Notes: generated by a model not told the origin, from the letters alone. Numbered from the stretch's first letter, positions 25,434 to 34,806 are shown. The stretch is 64,000 nucleotides of DNA from Brevibacillus laterosporus LMG 15441 (GCF_000219535.2 NZ_CP007806.1:212501-276500), one strand, 5' to 3'. Program-made: numbers and translations.

Positions 25434-25967
25434 ATGAATTTTTCTCATTCTATCAAGCAGTACATTTTTCCCTTTCTTGTTGTTCTAATGCGAATGGCCT
25501 TTGGAGGAGGGTGGTTGTTAGCTGGGGTGACCAAGATTACTGATAAGGGCTGGTTTCGGGAGCCGAGTGTCTTTTTACAGGACTATTTAGAAACGGCGCT
25601 AACGAAACCGAATGTGCCCGAGTTTTACAAGGAGTTTATCAAGCACTTATGTATTCCTTATGTTGATTTTTATAATTATGTGATTCCGGTTGTCCAAATT
25701 GTAATAGGCATTCTGTTGATTGTTGGTTTATGTACGCTGCCAAGCATTCTGATTTGTTTATTTATGCATATCAATTTCATTTTGTCAGGTAACATGAATC
25801 TACTTAGTCTCGTTCTTTATACCAGTGCTTTTGGTTTATTGCTCAGCGGTTCGTACACCTATTTGTTTAGTCTAGACCAATTGTTTCAACGCGTGCCTGC
25901 TTTTGCGCAGAAGAAGATATCAAAATCTGATCGTATGACGGTAAATAATAGATCAGTGGTGAACTGA
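25434..25967 (+). CDS. DoxX/DoxD-like membrane protein, Fur-regulated
   Basis: 177 residues with four predicted membrane helices (about 12-32, 85-105, 107-125 and 128-148). The DoxX-type N-terminus is LMRMAFGGGWLLAGVTKI. Family members are small quinol-oxidase-associated or redox membrane proteins of uncertain role. The interesting feature is its strong Fur-controlled promoter. It precedes the Fur-regulated surface protein, although that gene has its own promoter. SD gtgagga. Confidence 0.75.
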   Translation: MNFSHSIKQYIFPFLVVLMRMAFGGGWLLAGVTKITDKGWFREPSVFLQDYLETALTKPNVPEFYKEFIKHLCIPYVDFYNYVIPVVQIVIGILLIVGLCTLPSILICLFMHINFILSGNMNLLSLVLYTSAFGLLLSGSYTYLFSLDQLFQRVPAFAQKKISKSDRMTVNNRSVVN

Positions 25968-26017
25968 TACATATTGGTAAGGTAAGTGCTATGTAAAGTT
26001 TCATTTCTAAAAAAGGA

Positions 26018-26081
26018 TTGACAGATTTTAAAAAATATTGAATAATTTGTTTAAAATTTATTGATAATAATTATCATTATC
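26018..26081 (+). promoter_or_regulatory. Promoter and Fur box of the SLH surface protein
   Basis: TTGACA 26018-26023, 17 bp, AATAAT 26041-26046. Just downstream, GATAATAATTATCATTATC (26063-26081) differs from the 19-bp Fur consensus at one position. Confidence 0.88.
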
Positions 26082-26119
26082 ATGGTTCTTTGTTGATATT
26101 AAACAGGGGAGTAAACAAA

Positions 26120-29100
26120 ATGATACAGAAAAAGGCGATTTTTCATGTTCTAGTTTCTACGAGTCTTTTGACGTCTTTAGGGTTACCGTCTTATGTGTCT
26201 GCGGCAGTAGAGCAGAATCTGATACAAGACGGACAAGAAGCGAAACAAATGACCGTAGAGGATAAAAAGGATGGCTCTAAATTAGGGACAAAAAGTGAAA
26301 GTATAACAAGCGGCTCGGGTACTCAAGGCGAAGAAATTTTAGATACAGTAACCAGCCAGGTACCTAAGACTGAAAAAGAATCAGATGTGGACAGCTCAAC
26401 AGTTCAGTCTGAAGAAAGTGAAAGTCAGATCGACCTCGACGGAACTCAGAATGAAGAAGGACTAGGTCCAGTGCCCACTCCAACATCTCAACCAATTCCA
26501 GAAGAAACAGATCAAAAGCCAAAGGCTACCACGATCGAAATCGAATCGGTAGAAGACATTCCAGAATCAACTTTCCTGAATCGGACACCTGCATATCATT
26601 TTAGTTTACCAAGTAATGTCATGGTTCAATTAAGCAACGGTAAACAAATAGAATTATTCGTCCGCTGGAACTTTGACCAGTACAATCCTGACGAGGTGAA
26701 CAGTCAAACATTCACGGTCGAGGGAGCGTTACGTGGAACTTCTTATAGTTCAGCTCTTCCAGAAGGCATAACGAACACCAAGAATATGAAAGCGACAGCG
26801 AAAATTACGGTATCGGCAGCAAAGCAGATTGTAAGTGTGAAGCCGTTAGCTGACATTCTCGAAAAAGAAAATGGCACAAGCTTTTATCAGTTGGGGTTAC
26901 CAAATAGCGTAGATGTAACCCTAGATGATGGTACAACCCAATCAGTTGATGTTTCTTGGGAACATGGAGATTATGACGAAAACAATCCGAGTGCCCATAC
27001 GGTTCAATTCTTAGGTAATTTGGGGAGTCGATCTGGTTTGCCTGCGGGAATTGCTAATAGCAATGCTGTTAAGGCCAAAATAAATGTTACCTTCAAAGAT
27101 GCACGTACAATCACTAAGCTTGAGCCTGTAGCAATTAATAATGTTTTGAATGGTACAAAAAAAACAGAAGCAGCGCTAGGCTTGCCTGAACAAATAGAAG
27201 TCGAATTGAGTGACGGTAGCAAGGCTCAGGTGCCAATCGAATGGAATGTAGATGGCAGTACGTATGACCCTAGCAATACAGCGGAGCAGACTTTTACCGT
27301 GGCTGGTACAGTAAAAAATATTCCGGCTGGTTTACAAAATCCAAATGGGGTACAAGCGGAGGCGAGGGTAAAAGTGGATGCTGCCGTTCAGGTTACAAAG
27401 CTTGATCCTGTACAGGTGGCACAAGTACCTAACGGCATTAGCAAAACAGCACTTGCGTTTTATCTGCCGCAGCAAGTAAATGTGACGTTAAGTAACGGGA
27501 AAAAGGAAAAAGTGGATGTCACATGGGAGCTAACGGCTTCAAATTATGACCCAGCCAATGAACAACAACAAGCAGTGGAGGTTAAGGGCACACTAGTTCA
27601 CTTGCCAGCCGGTGTTGCTCAACCTAGTGAAAAGGTAATTGCTAATCTTTCAGTTAACGCAATGCGTTATGTGCAGTCGTTGAATCCGATAGCAGACATT
27701 ACCGGAATCGTTAGCGGTACGAATGCTTCACTAGAAGCGCTACACCTGCCAAAGCAAGTAACAGTCGTATTATCTGATGGTACTAGCATCAAGGCAGATG
27801 TGCAGTGGGATTTACATCACATTAGCTATGAAAAAGGTAATGCTAAGGAACAGGCATTTACGATAACGGGAGCGTTGATCAATCTTCCTGATGGAGTAAA
27901 AGGTAACGGTGTCAAGGCACAAGTTAACGTTAAGGTTGATGCGAAGATTGAACCGACGGTAAATGTGGGAGTTACGATGAGTGATGTAGCTATCGAGAGG
28001 CAAGGACGAGATACGACTGAGGTGCTTGGTGAATATTTCTTACCTTTGTCTGGAGATGTCACAGGCTCGAATGGACAACCCATCAATGGACCTGGAACGG
28101 CTCTTTTGGTGTTACAAATGTACATCAATAATGAGGAAGTAAATACAGTTGACTACTTAGGACGCAAATTAGCATTAAACCACAAGCTATATGTGGGCTG
28201 GAAGAATAAAGATGTGCTGGCCGAAATAGAAAATGTGTTGAAAGCAGCTCTATTACATCATCCTGAGGGCAGAAATTATGAAGTTATCACCTCTGCGTCA
28301 CCAGCGGGAATTATCATGAAGCAAAAGCCAGGAACAGGTAACAGCGCTAATGTCATTCTTAATGTAGTAGATAATGGAAATGGCTCAGCGGTTGAAGGGC
28401 TGACATGGGGCGAGCTGGAGACGAGAACGGAAGGAACCTTTGGATTTGTTGGACAAAAGGCTAAGTTCAGCACTCAAGTAAATAAAGGTGCAGATACAGC
28501 GGGAAATCTTGTTGTCCAGATTGCTGATGGCAAAATCAATAAGCAAATTGCTGTTCCGGTAGAGGCAAATGATGATACCGCGGCTGTTGCCCAGAAGGTA
28601 GCAAATCGCCTAGCAGCAGATTACGGAATAGCATATGCCTATCAGGTAAACGCTCAAGGAAGCAAGATTACATTCGATGCCCTTCAAGAAGGTGTAAAAG
28701 AATTAAAGATAGCGGTAAAAACGGTTACTGACAAAGAAAAAGAAAGCAAGCCGGATTTAGGTACAGATGGCGAGGCGAAAGATAAAGAGCCGGAGAAAGA
28801 TAGAGATAAGGAACCGGAGAAAGATAGAGATAAAGAGCCGGAGAAAGACAGAGATAAAGAGCCCGAGAAAGATAGAGATAAGGAACCGGAGAAAGATAGA
28901 GATAAAGAGCCGGAGAAAGATAGAGATAGGGAACCGGAGAAAGACAGAGATAAAGAGCCGGAGAAAGATAGAGATAAAGAGCCGGAGAAAGATAAAGATA
29001 AAGAGCCGGAGAAAGACAGAGATAAGGAACCGGAGAAAGATAGAGATAAAGAGCCGGGGAAAGATAGAGATAAAGAGCCGGGGAAAGATAGAGATAAAGA

Positions 29101-29938
29101 GCCGGGGAAAGATAGAGATAAGGAACCAGAGAAAGATAGAGATAAAGAACCGGGGAAAGATAGAGATAAGGAACCGGAGAGGGATAAAGAGAAGGAACCA
29201 GATAAAGAGACGGATAAGGTTAAAGATAGAGACAAGGATAGAGATAGAGACAGAGACAAAGATACGGATCAAAATAAAAATACGGCAACGCCAACAACAG
29301 CAACAACGCCAACACCACCAACAAATAACCAAGGAACCCAAAATCCTGCTAAAGTCGAAAAAGAAGGCAATTCGACAACAAGAACGTTTGATGATTTAAA
29401 AAACCATAAGTGGGCGCAAAACTCAATCGAGCTGTTGAATTCTAAGGGAATCATTTTAGGAACCTCTGATCACACATTTACTCCAAAAGCGGCCATGAAG
29501 GGCGGAGATTTTGCTCTCATCGTGATGAGAATGTTTGATCTGAAGCCAGATGTGGCAGGAAATACCCCTGATGTCTCACAAGATAGCTATTATTCAGGGG
29601 CAATAACAAGCTTGAAGGATCAAGGAATCATTCAGGGCTTCGAGGGTGAACAGTTCAATCCAGACACGCCTATTACAAGACAAGATCTAATGGTTATCTT
29701 GTATCAGGCCATGATTAAGTCCGGTATGGAGCTGAAAAAGGGTGAAGCGGCTGAGCTGAATCGCTTTGCCGATTCTAATCAAGTAAAAAATAACGCGAAG
29801 GAAGCTATCAGTGCATTAGTGGCAGAAGGGATTGTAAAAGGAGACGGTAAAAACCTCAATCCAACTGCTCCTGCTTCAAGAGCGGAAATTGCAGTACTGC
29901 TTGAACAAGTAGTACATAAAATGCCTGAGAAGAAATAA
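26120..29938 (+). CDS. Iron-regulated S-layer-anchored protein with Ig-like domains and octapeptide repeats
   Basis: 1272 residues from ATG 26120 (SD ggggag); an upstream in-frame ATG at 26090 lacks an SD. A signal peptide runs to about residue 28. An acidic linker extends to about 140. Five tandem bacterial Ig-like group-4 (YGDTI-type) domains follow at about 140-620, each with an LPxxVxVxLSDGxxxxVxVxW core. A region of unknown type spans about 625-885. A run of 17 charged octapeptides (DKEPEKDR and variants) is followed by a Thr/Pro linker. Three SLH domains (about 1095-1270) should bind pyruvylated secondary wall polymer. A Fur box suggests expression under iron limitation. Heme or iron capture, or adhesion, is possible, but no NEAT domain is visible. 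Confidence 0.88.
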   Translation: MIQKKAIFHVLVSTSLLTSLGLPSYVSAAVEQNLIQDGQEAKQMTVEDKKDGSKLGTKSESITSGSGTQGEEILDTVTSQVPKTEKESDVDSSTVQSEESESQIDLDGTQNEEGLGPVPTPTSQPIPEETDQKPKATTIEIESVEDIPESTFLNRTPAYHFSLPSNVMVQLSNGKQIELFVRWNFDQYNPDEVNSQTFTVEGALRGTSYSSALPEGITNTKNMKATAKITVSAAKQIVSVKPLADILEKENGTSFYQLGLPNSVDVTLDDGTTQSVDVSWEHGDYDENNPSAHTVQFLGNLGSRSGLPAGIANSNAVKAKINVTFKDARTITKLEPVAINNVLNGTKKTEAALGLPEQIEVELSDGSKAQVPIEWNVDGSTYDPSNTAEQTFTVAGTVKNIPAGLQNPNGVQAEARVKVDAAVQVTKLDPVQVAQVPNGISKTALAFYLPQQVNVTLSNGKKEKVDVTWELTASNYDPANEQQQAVEVKGTLVHLPAGVAQPSEKVIANLSVNAMRYVQSLNPIADITGIVSGTNASLEALHLPKQVTVVLSDGTSIKADVQWDLHHISYEKGNAKEQAFTITGALINLPDGVKGNGVKAQVNVKVDAKIEPTVNVGVTMSDVAIERQGRDTTEVLGEYFLPLSGDVTGSNGQPINGPGTALLVLQMYINNEEVNTVDYLGRKLALNHKLYVGWKNKDVLAEIENVLKAALLHHPEGRNYEVITSASPAGIIMKQKPGTGNSANVILNVVDNGNGSAVEGLTWGELETRTEGTFGFVGQKAKFSTQVNKGADTAGNLVVQIADGKINKQIAVPVEANDDTAAVAQKVANRLAADYGIAYAYQVNAQGSKITFDALQEGVKELKIAVKTVTDKEKESKPDLGTDGEAKDKEPEKDRDKEPEKDRDKEPEKDRDKEPEKDRDKEPEKDRDKEPEKDRDREPEKDRDKEPEKDRDKEPEKDKDKEPEKDRDKEPEKDRDKEPGKDRDKEPGKDRDKEPGKDRDKEPEKDRDKEPGKDRDKEPERDKEKEPDKETDKVKDRDKDRDRDRDKDTDQNKNTATPTTATTPTPPTNNQGTQNPAKVEKEGNSTTRTFDDLKNHKWAQNSIELLNSKGIILGTSDHTFTPKAAMKGGDFALIVMRMFDLKPDVAGNTPDVSQDSYYSGAITSLKDQGIIQGFEGEQFNPDTPITRQDLMVILYQAMIKSGMELKKGEAAELNRFADSNQVKNNAKEAISALVAEGIVKGDGKNLNPTAPASRAEIAVLLEQVVHKMPEKK
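28781..29190 (+). repeat. 24-bp tandem repeat array inside the SLH protein gene
   Basis: About 17 copies of a 24-bp unit encoding DKEPEKDR, with variants DREPEKDR, DKEPEKDK, DKEPGKDR and DKEPERDK. The near identity at the DNA level implies recent slippage, so copy number should vary between strains. Confidence 0.93.
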
Positions 29939-29962
29939 TCAAATGGTACAGTACTAAAAATA

Positions 29963-30011
29963 GTGCCACTCTAAGGACGTCCAGCGGATGCCTTACGAGT
30001 GGCAATTTTTA
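29963..30011 (+). terminator. Terminator of the SLH protein gene
   Basis: tgccactc (29964-29971) pairs with gagtggca (29997-30004), followed by TTTTT. Confidence 0.8.
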
Positions 30012-30024
30012 TTTAGGAAGCGGC

Positions 30025-30249
30025 TTAATTGATCTGTGGTAAAAGCATTATGAATTCAGTACCTCGTTTGTAATTCATACATGCGGCGGGTTTGAACAGT
30101 AATACCTTTCGCAGATGGTGTGGCTGTTTGTCAATCAGAATTAGGAGAAGGGTGTAAGAATTGACTTCTGCAAAGGCTTTCCGAATGGCTTTGATGGCAT
30201 TAATACCAGCATAACCTCCACCAACAACAATACAAGTTACTTCCTGCAT
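30025..30249 (-). pseudogene. N-terminal fragment of an NADH dehydrogenase-like flavoprotein
   Basis: From an ATG behind ggagagg, the minus strand encodes MQEVTCIVVGGGYAGINAIK then ILIDKQPHHLRKVLLFKP. This is the FAD-binding Rossmann start (GGGYAG) and second strand of type II NADH dehydrogenase/YutJ-like oxidoreductases. Only 74 residues remain of a protein normally 350-400 long. The coding sequence stops just before the SLH gene terminator. Probably a truncation product. Confidence 0.7.
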
Positions 30250-30345
30250 GCAAATCCTCTCCACGTTTCGGTTTGCACATATAACGATCAAGCAACCAAT
30301 TTTGTGAGAAACGATAGGAAGAGAGGGGAAATCAGGATAGACATA

Positions 30346-31206
30346 TTACGCATGCTGTAACTGATTACATAGACAAAAGGCATTACCAATAGGTGTTACT
30401 TCTTTAAAAGCCAAGTAGATTTGCCGATATTTCTTTTGCTTTACCTTCCTTATTTCAATATTCTTATGCGATTTGAAAAATAGCTCAGGCCCCATCGTAA
30501 TCCCGATACCTTGAGAGACCATGTTGACGATCGTTTCACAATGAAGAACCTCTAAAATGACATGGGGACGTACCTGATGAGCGGTTAAATTTTCTAAAAC
30601 GAATGTCTGATAAGGGCCTTTTGGCATGATAAAGTCCATACCAGCTATTTCTTTAATATCGACGACTTTGTGCTGACAAAGGGTGTGGTTTTTAGGCAAA
30701 CCCAAGACTAATTCATCTTTTTTTACGGGTATCACGTTCAAACGGTGATTGATAGGAGCATCAACAATAAAGCCAATATCTACGGTTCCGTTTACAATCC
30801 ACTCCATGATTTCCCCATATGTGCCCTCAAATAAAATGACTTTTACACCAGGATAGGTCTTTTTTAAATTGGCCAGCATGGCGGGTAAGATCTGTGATGC
30901 CGCGCTTGTAAAGGCCCCTATTTTTAGAGTGCCTTCGAGTTGATTATTTTGAATCGATAATTCCTGCTTAATAATAGCCTCGCTCTTGAGAATCTGCTGT
31001 ATATGCGGCAGGATTCGATCAGCAAATGCAGTCTGGCTAATTTCTGCTTGCTTATTTCGGTGTAGCAAAGGATAGCCAAACTCTTTTTCTAAACTCGCAA
31101 TAGCATGGCTGACTGCTGATTGAGTCATGTTAAGCTGTTCAGCAGCTCGTGTAAAATTCCCTAACTCAACAACCTTTTGTAATACCTCATATCTAGCTAT
31201 CGTCAT
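30346..31206 (-). CDS. LysR-family transcriptional regulator
   Basis: 286 residues. The N-terminal winged HTH (1-60) has the LysR pattern LQKVVELGNFTRAAEQLNMT then QSAVSHAIASLEKEFGYPLL. A LysR substrate-binding domain follows (about 90-285). It is divergently transcribed from an MFS exporter with a 99-bp shared promoter region, the usual arrangement for a LysR regulator and its target. The effector is unknown. SD gagga. Confidence 0.9.
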   Translation of the reverse strand: MTIARYEVLQKVVELGNFTRAAEQLNMTQSAVSHAIASLEKEFGYPLLHRNKQAEISQTAFADRILPHIQQILKSEAIIKQELSIQNNQLEGTLKIGAFTSAASQILPAMLANLKKTYPGVKVILFEGTYGEIMEWIVNGTVDIGFIVDAPINHRLNVIPVKKDELVLGLPKNHTLCQHKVVDIKEIAGMDFIMPKGPYQTFVLENLTAHQVRPHVILEVLHCETIVNMVSQGIGITMGPELFFKSHKNIEIRKVKQKKYRQIYLAFKEVTPIGNAFCLCNQLQHA

Positions 31207-31305
31207 AAGTTATCCTCATACCTTCTATGCATATTATTAATTTCACTAATATGACTATACCCGATAGGATAAGAATTGGACATCAAAGAAAAAGGGTGAT
31301 TACCA

Positions 31306-32436
31306 TTGAGAAGGATATATTTATTGCTGTTGGGTATGTTCGCACTAGGTGTGGATGCTTATGTTATGGCTGGAATTTTACCTAGTATCGCTGAAGACTT
31401 TCGTGTATCTATTGGGGTCGCAGGACAAACTGTTAGCGTATTTACCTTATGCTATGCGATTGCAGCTCCTGTATTTGCAACCTTCATGAGCAAAACAAAT
31501 GCGAAATATACATTAGTAACGGCTTTATCAATATTCACACTTGCTAATTTTATTACTGCGGTTACGCATCAGTTTATCCTTTTATTGATTTCAAGAGGAC
31601 TAGCGGGGATAGGGGCAGGGCTATACGCGCCATTAGCCTCATCAGCATCCGTTTCCTTAGTTGAGGAAAAGCAAAGGGGGAGGGCGTTAAGTACAATCTT
31701 GCTAGGCATGAGTGCGGGAACGGTAATAGGCGTCCCTTTGGGGATTTATATTTCCGCTATCTTTGAATGGCGGATGACTATGTGGTTTATTGTATGGATT
31801 GGTGTAGTAGGAATCGTAGCTGTATGGTGGAAGTTCCCAGAGGTACAATCAAATAGTTTGCCGACACTCAGAGAACGAGTGCGTATGTTTAAAAATAAAG
31901 ATATAAAGCTTGTTATGATGATAACGGTGCTCCTTAGCTTTTGCAGTTTAGGCTTATATACGTACCTAGATCTTATTATTAGGGCATATGGATTTGAGCA
32001 ATCGATTGTGTTTATTTGGATGTGGGGGATCGGTGGCATTACTGGGAGCTTTATCATTGGTTATCTTATGGATTTTTATAAGAAACCCAGAGTTATATTA
32101 ATGTACTTATTAATCGTGATGCTAGTATCTTTTATCATAATGGGCAGCATTCATTCCTTGTCAGCCATACTTGCTATCGTCTTGATGCTGTGGGGGGCTA
32201 GTGGCTGGGCGGCCTTAGCAACCCAGCAAAAAACACTAGTAGAAATCAGTCCAGAGCATGCTACTATTTCCATTGCCCTGTTAAGCTCTATTAATTATCT
32301 TGCTGGTTCCATTGGGACGATGACAAATGGAATATTGCTAGAACAAGGAATGACACCGGTGATGTTACCTTACCTTACAGGTGGTATTTTAGTGATTGCG
32401 ATCGGATTACAATGGGGTTTGATAGCAAGAAAATGA
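31306..32436 (+). CDS. MFS transporter (DHA1-type drug/sugar efflux)
   Basis: 376 residues, about 11-12 membrane helices. The N-terminal pattern LGMFALGVDAYVMAGILPSI and motif-A-like region resemble AraJ/YdhP/YtbD-type arabinose or chloramphenicol-type exporters. The start is TTG with SD aaagggtga. Divergent from the LysR gene and probably controlled by it. Substrate unknown. Confidence 0.85.
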   Translation: MRRIYLLLLGMFALGVDAYVMAGILPSIAEDFRVSIGVAGQTVSVFTLCYAIAAPVFATFMSKTNAKYTLVTALSIFTLANFITAVTHQFILLLISRGLAGIGAGLYAPLASSASVSLVEEKQRGRALSTILLGMSAGTVIGVPLGIYISAIFEWRMTMWFIVWIGVVGIVAVWWKFPEVQSNSLPTLRERVRMFKNKDIKLVMMITVLLSFCSLGLYTYLDLIIRAYGFEQSIVFIWMWGIGGITGSFIIGYLMDFYKKPRVILMYLLIVMLVSFIIMGSIHSLSAILAIVLMLWGASGWAALATQQKTLVEISPEHATISIALLSSINYLAGSIGTMTNGILLEQGMTPVMLPYLTGGILVIAIGLQWGLIARK

Positions 32437-32546
32437 TGATAGAAATCGTATAGGGGACAAACAGTAGGGCTATTGACTACTTTTTACAAAGAGACCTATT
32501 AACTAAAGAGGCAAATCGAATAAAAGAAATTCTTACATGCGCTATA

Positions 32547-32563
32547 ATAAGGGTAACCCTTAT
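32547..32563. promoter_or_regulatory. Palindrome before ybaK
   Basis: ataaggg-taa-cccttat is an inverted repeat with 7-bp arms, 16 bp before the ybaK start codon. It could be an operator or an mRNA hairpin near the SD; I cannot tell which. Confidence 0.35.
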
Positions 32564-32579
32564 AAGGAAGTGTAATGAT

Positions 32580-33053
32580 ATGAGCAATAAAACAAATGCT
32601 TGTCGTTTGCTAGATAAACATAAGGTTCCCTATACGGTGCATGAGTACGAATGGGATGAGGAGCATTTAAACGCGAAACATGTAGCTCAGCAGGTTGATT
32701 TACAAGTAGAGCAGGTTTTTAAAACTCTGGTACTTCGTGGTGATAAGACCGGGGTTATCATGGCTTGTATTCCTGCCCATAAGGAGCTTCACTTAAAATT
32801 ACTGGCAGCCGTTAGTAAGAATAAGAAGGTAGAAATGGTGCCAATGAAAGAGATACTAGAGTTAACGGGATACATACGGGGCGGGTGTTCACCTCTAGGC
32901 ACCAAAAAAAATTACCCACTATTTATTGACGAGTCAGCTCTTAGTCTCCAGCTAATTAGTATTAGTGCTGGTAAAAGGGGTTTGCAGATCTTTCTTAATC
33001 CCGCTGATTTGATTAAGGTAAGTAAAGCCACTTCTGCGAGCCTGACTATGTAG
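32580..33053 (+). CDS. ybaK: Cys-tRNA(Pro)/Cys-tRNA(Cys) deacylase YbaK
   Basis: 157 residues, the normal YbaK/EbsC length. Conserved features are KTNACRLLDKHKVPYTVHEY, the VFKTLVLRGDK strand carrying the catalytic-site Lys, and GYIRGGCSPLGTKK (GxxSPxG loop). It hydrolyses mischarged Cys-tRNA(Pro) in trans. SD aaggaagtg. Single gene with its own terminator. Confidence 0.92.
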   Translation: MSNKTNACRLLDKHKVPYTVHEYEWDEEHLNAKHVAQQVDLQVEQVFKTLVLRGDKTGVIMACIPAHKELHLKLLAAVSKNKKVEMVPMKEILELTGYIRGGCSPLGTKKNYPLFIDESALSLQLISISAGKRGLQIFLNPADLIKVSKATSASLTM

Positions 33054-33110
33054 AGAGATTCTATCTTATCTGTTGAATAACGATATCGAAATGTAGCGCT
33101 ATTCTTTGGA

Positions 33111-33151
33111 AGCCTGTAACAGCAAAAAACTTGTTGTTACAGGCTTTTTTT
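33111..33151 (+). terminator. Terminator of ybaK
   Basis: agcctgtaaca pairs with tgttacaggct, then seven T. Confidence 0.92.
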
Positions 33152-33215
33152 CGTTAGTCTGGAAGTCTTTTGCTTTACGCGATTGGCTAGTTTCTATAAC
33201 AAATCTATCATTTGT

Positions 33216-33236
33216 AAATCGTAATGATTATTATTT
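33216..33236. promoter_or_regulatory. Half-conserved Zur-like box
   Basis: aaatcgtaatgattattattt matches the left arm and centre of the perfect Zur box 60 bp downstream, but its right arm is degenerate. It may be a second, weaker site. Confidence 0.5.
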
Positions 33237-33275
33237 GTGTTGACTTGTTGCTGTGAGTGCAGTAGTATATTGGTT

Positions 33276-33296
33276 AAATCGTAATCATTACGATTT
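33276..33296. promoter_or_regulatory. Zur box
   Basis: aaatcgtaat-c-attacgattt is a perfect 10-bp-armed palindrome matching the bacillar Zur consensus TCGTAATnATTACGA. It lies about 60 bp before the metallochaperone start codon. Confidence 0.92.
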
Positions 33297-33354
33297 GATT
33301 TCTAGCATGCTATCTATTATCTTCTATACCTGTACGAAAGAAGGGTACTTACAT

Positions 33355-34575
33355 ATGAGTGAAAAGCAGGTTCCGGTTACTGTATTAAGCGGATATCTTG
33401 GAGCGGGTAAGACTTCTATTTTGAATCATGTTTTACACAATCGAGAGGGCCTTCGTGTAGCGGTCATTGTAAACGATCTAAGCGAGGTGAATATCGATTC
33501 CAATCTGATAAGGAATGGCGGTGGAATTTCCAGAATAGACGAGAAGGTTGTGGAGCTGTCGAACGGTTGTATTTGCTGTACGCTACGTGAGGATTTGTTA
33601 GTGGAAGTCGAACGGCTAGTCAATGAAGATCGCTATGATTACATCCTGATTGAATCCACCGGAATAGGAGAGCCGTTACCAGTAGCGCAAACCTTCACGT
33701 ATGTAGACGAAGAAATGGGGATAGATCTTTCGCGTATATGCCGGCTGGATACAATGGTGACGGTAGTGGACGCGAACCGTTTTTGGCATGATTTTTCCTC
33801 AGGAGAAAGCTTATTGGAGCGCGGCCATGCAGTGGATGAAACAGACACGCGTGAAATCGTCGAATTGCTAATTGACCAAATTGAGTTTTGTGATGTTTTA
33901 ATCGTAAATAAATGTGACATGGTTAGAGAACAGGATGTACAGCATTTGGAGCAAATTCTTCGTAAGCTTCAGCCAACGGCAAAATTCATTCGAAGCTCCT
34001 ATGGCAAAATCGATCCTAAAGAAATTCTTCATACAGGGCTGTTCGATTTTGAAAAAGCAAGCCAATCGGCTGGATGGTTACAAGAATTACAAAAGCCAAG
34101 CCATACGCCAGAGACGGAAGAATACGGAATCTCCTCTTTTGTCTATCGCCGAAGAATTCCGTTTCACCCTGAAAGATTATATAAATGGCTTCAGGATTGG
34201 CCTGAAGATGTAGTGAGAGCAAAGGGCTTCCTATGGGTTGCTACCCGTAATGACATAGCTTTGACGATTAGTCAGGCAGGTCCATCGATTCAATTGGAGT
34301 CAGCGGGCTATTGGGTGTCGGCTTTACCCGAAGAAGAGAAGCAGCAGATACTGGCGGAAGACCCTGAATGGGCTGAAGAATGGGACCCTCAATTCGGAGA
34401 TCGTATCAATGAGCTTGTATGTATTGGATTTAATCTGGATCAAGGCAAGATCATCCGGTCTTTAGATGCTTGCCTTTTAACAAATGAAGAGCTGCATGCA
34501 GACTGGAATACGTTGAAAGATCCATTGCCAACAAGTGATGTTATTGTCGAGATGCTTAGTAGCCAGGATGAATAA
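33355..34575 (+). CDS. zagA: Zinc metallochaperone GTPase (YciC/ZagA, COG0523)
   Basis: 406 residues from ATG 33355 (SD aagaaggg); the frame is open further upstream but runs through the Zur box. A CobW/COG0523 G3E GTPase: Walker A GYLGAGKT (13-20), metal motif C72-x-C74-C75 (GCICCTLRED), ESTG at about 100, NKCD base motif, and a CobW C-terminal domain (about 265-390). In B. subtilis the Zur-repressed YciC/ZagA supports zinc supply to the folate enzyme FolE under zinc starvation. The downstream gene is a zinc-free ribosomal protein, reinforcing the role. Confidence 0.93.
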   Translation: MSEKQVPVTVLSGYLGAGKTSILNHVLHNREGLRVAVIVNDLSEVNIDSNLIRNGGGISRIDEKVVELSNGCICCTLREDLLVEVERLVNEDRYDYILIESTGIGEPLPVAQTFTYVDEEMGIDLSRICRLDTMVTVVDANRFWHDFSSGESLLERGHAVDETDTREIVELLIDQIEFCDVLIVNKCDMVREQDVQHLEQILRKLQPTAKFIRSSYGKIDPKEILHTGLFDFEKASQSAGWLQELQKPSHTPETEEYGISSFVYRRRIPFHPERLYKWLQDWPEDVVRAKGFLWVATRNDIALTISQAGPSIQLESAGYWVSALPEEEKQQILAEDPEWAEEWDPQFGDRINELVCIGFNLDQGKIIRSLDACLLTNEELHADWNTLKDPLPTSDVIVEMLSSQDE

Positions 34576-34602
34576 ATAGAAATGATCAGGAGGATTTAAC
34601 CA

Positions 34603-34752
34603 ATGAGAGTAACAGTTACCCTGCAATGCACAGAATCTGGAGATCGTACCTACATTACAACAAAAAATAAAAGAAATAATCCCGAACGCCTAGAGCTAAA
34701 GAAATATTCCCCTCGTCTAAAAAAATATACTCTTCATCGTGAAACGAAATAG
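34603..34752 (+). CDS. rpmG: Zinc-independent ribosomal protein L33
   Basis: 49 residues, the normal L33 size: [20 protein letters not shown], then [16 protein letters not shown]. The two C-x-x-C pairs of zinc-binding L33 are missing (one lone Cys9), so this is the C-minus paralogue. Such forms replace the zinc-containing L33 in zinc starvation and release zinc. It lies 27 bp after zagA behind aggagg, so it should share the Zur-controlled transcript. Confidence 0.93.
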   Translation: MRVTVTLQCTESGDRTYITTKNKRNNPERLELKKYSPRLKKYTLHRETK

Positions 34753-34766
34753 CTGGCAGGTAAGAC

Positions 34767-34806
34767 AAAGACACTCTTTTCGCATATAAGAGAAAAGAGT
34801 GTCTTA
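34767..34806 (+). terminator. Terminator of the Zur operon
   Basis: agacactctttt (34769-34780) pairs with aaaagagtgtct (34793-34804). The following T tract is short. Confidence 0.75.

Noticed and set aside
28684-29399. Long open frames on both strands across the octapeptide repeat array
   Set aside because: They are produced by the 24-bp periodicity of the repeat in other frames, consist of low-complexity Ser/Leu or Arg/Lys/Ile runs, and have no SD.
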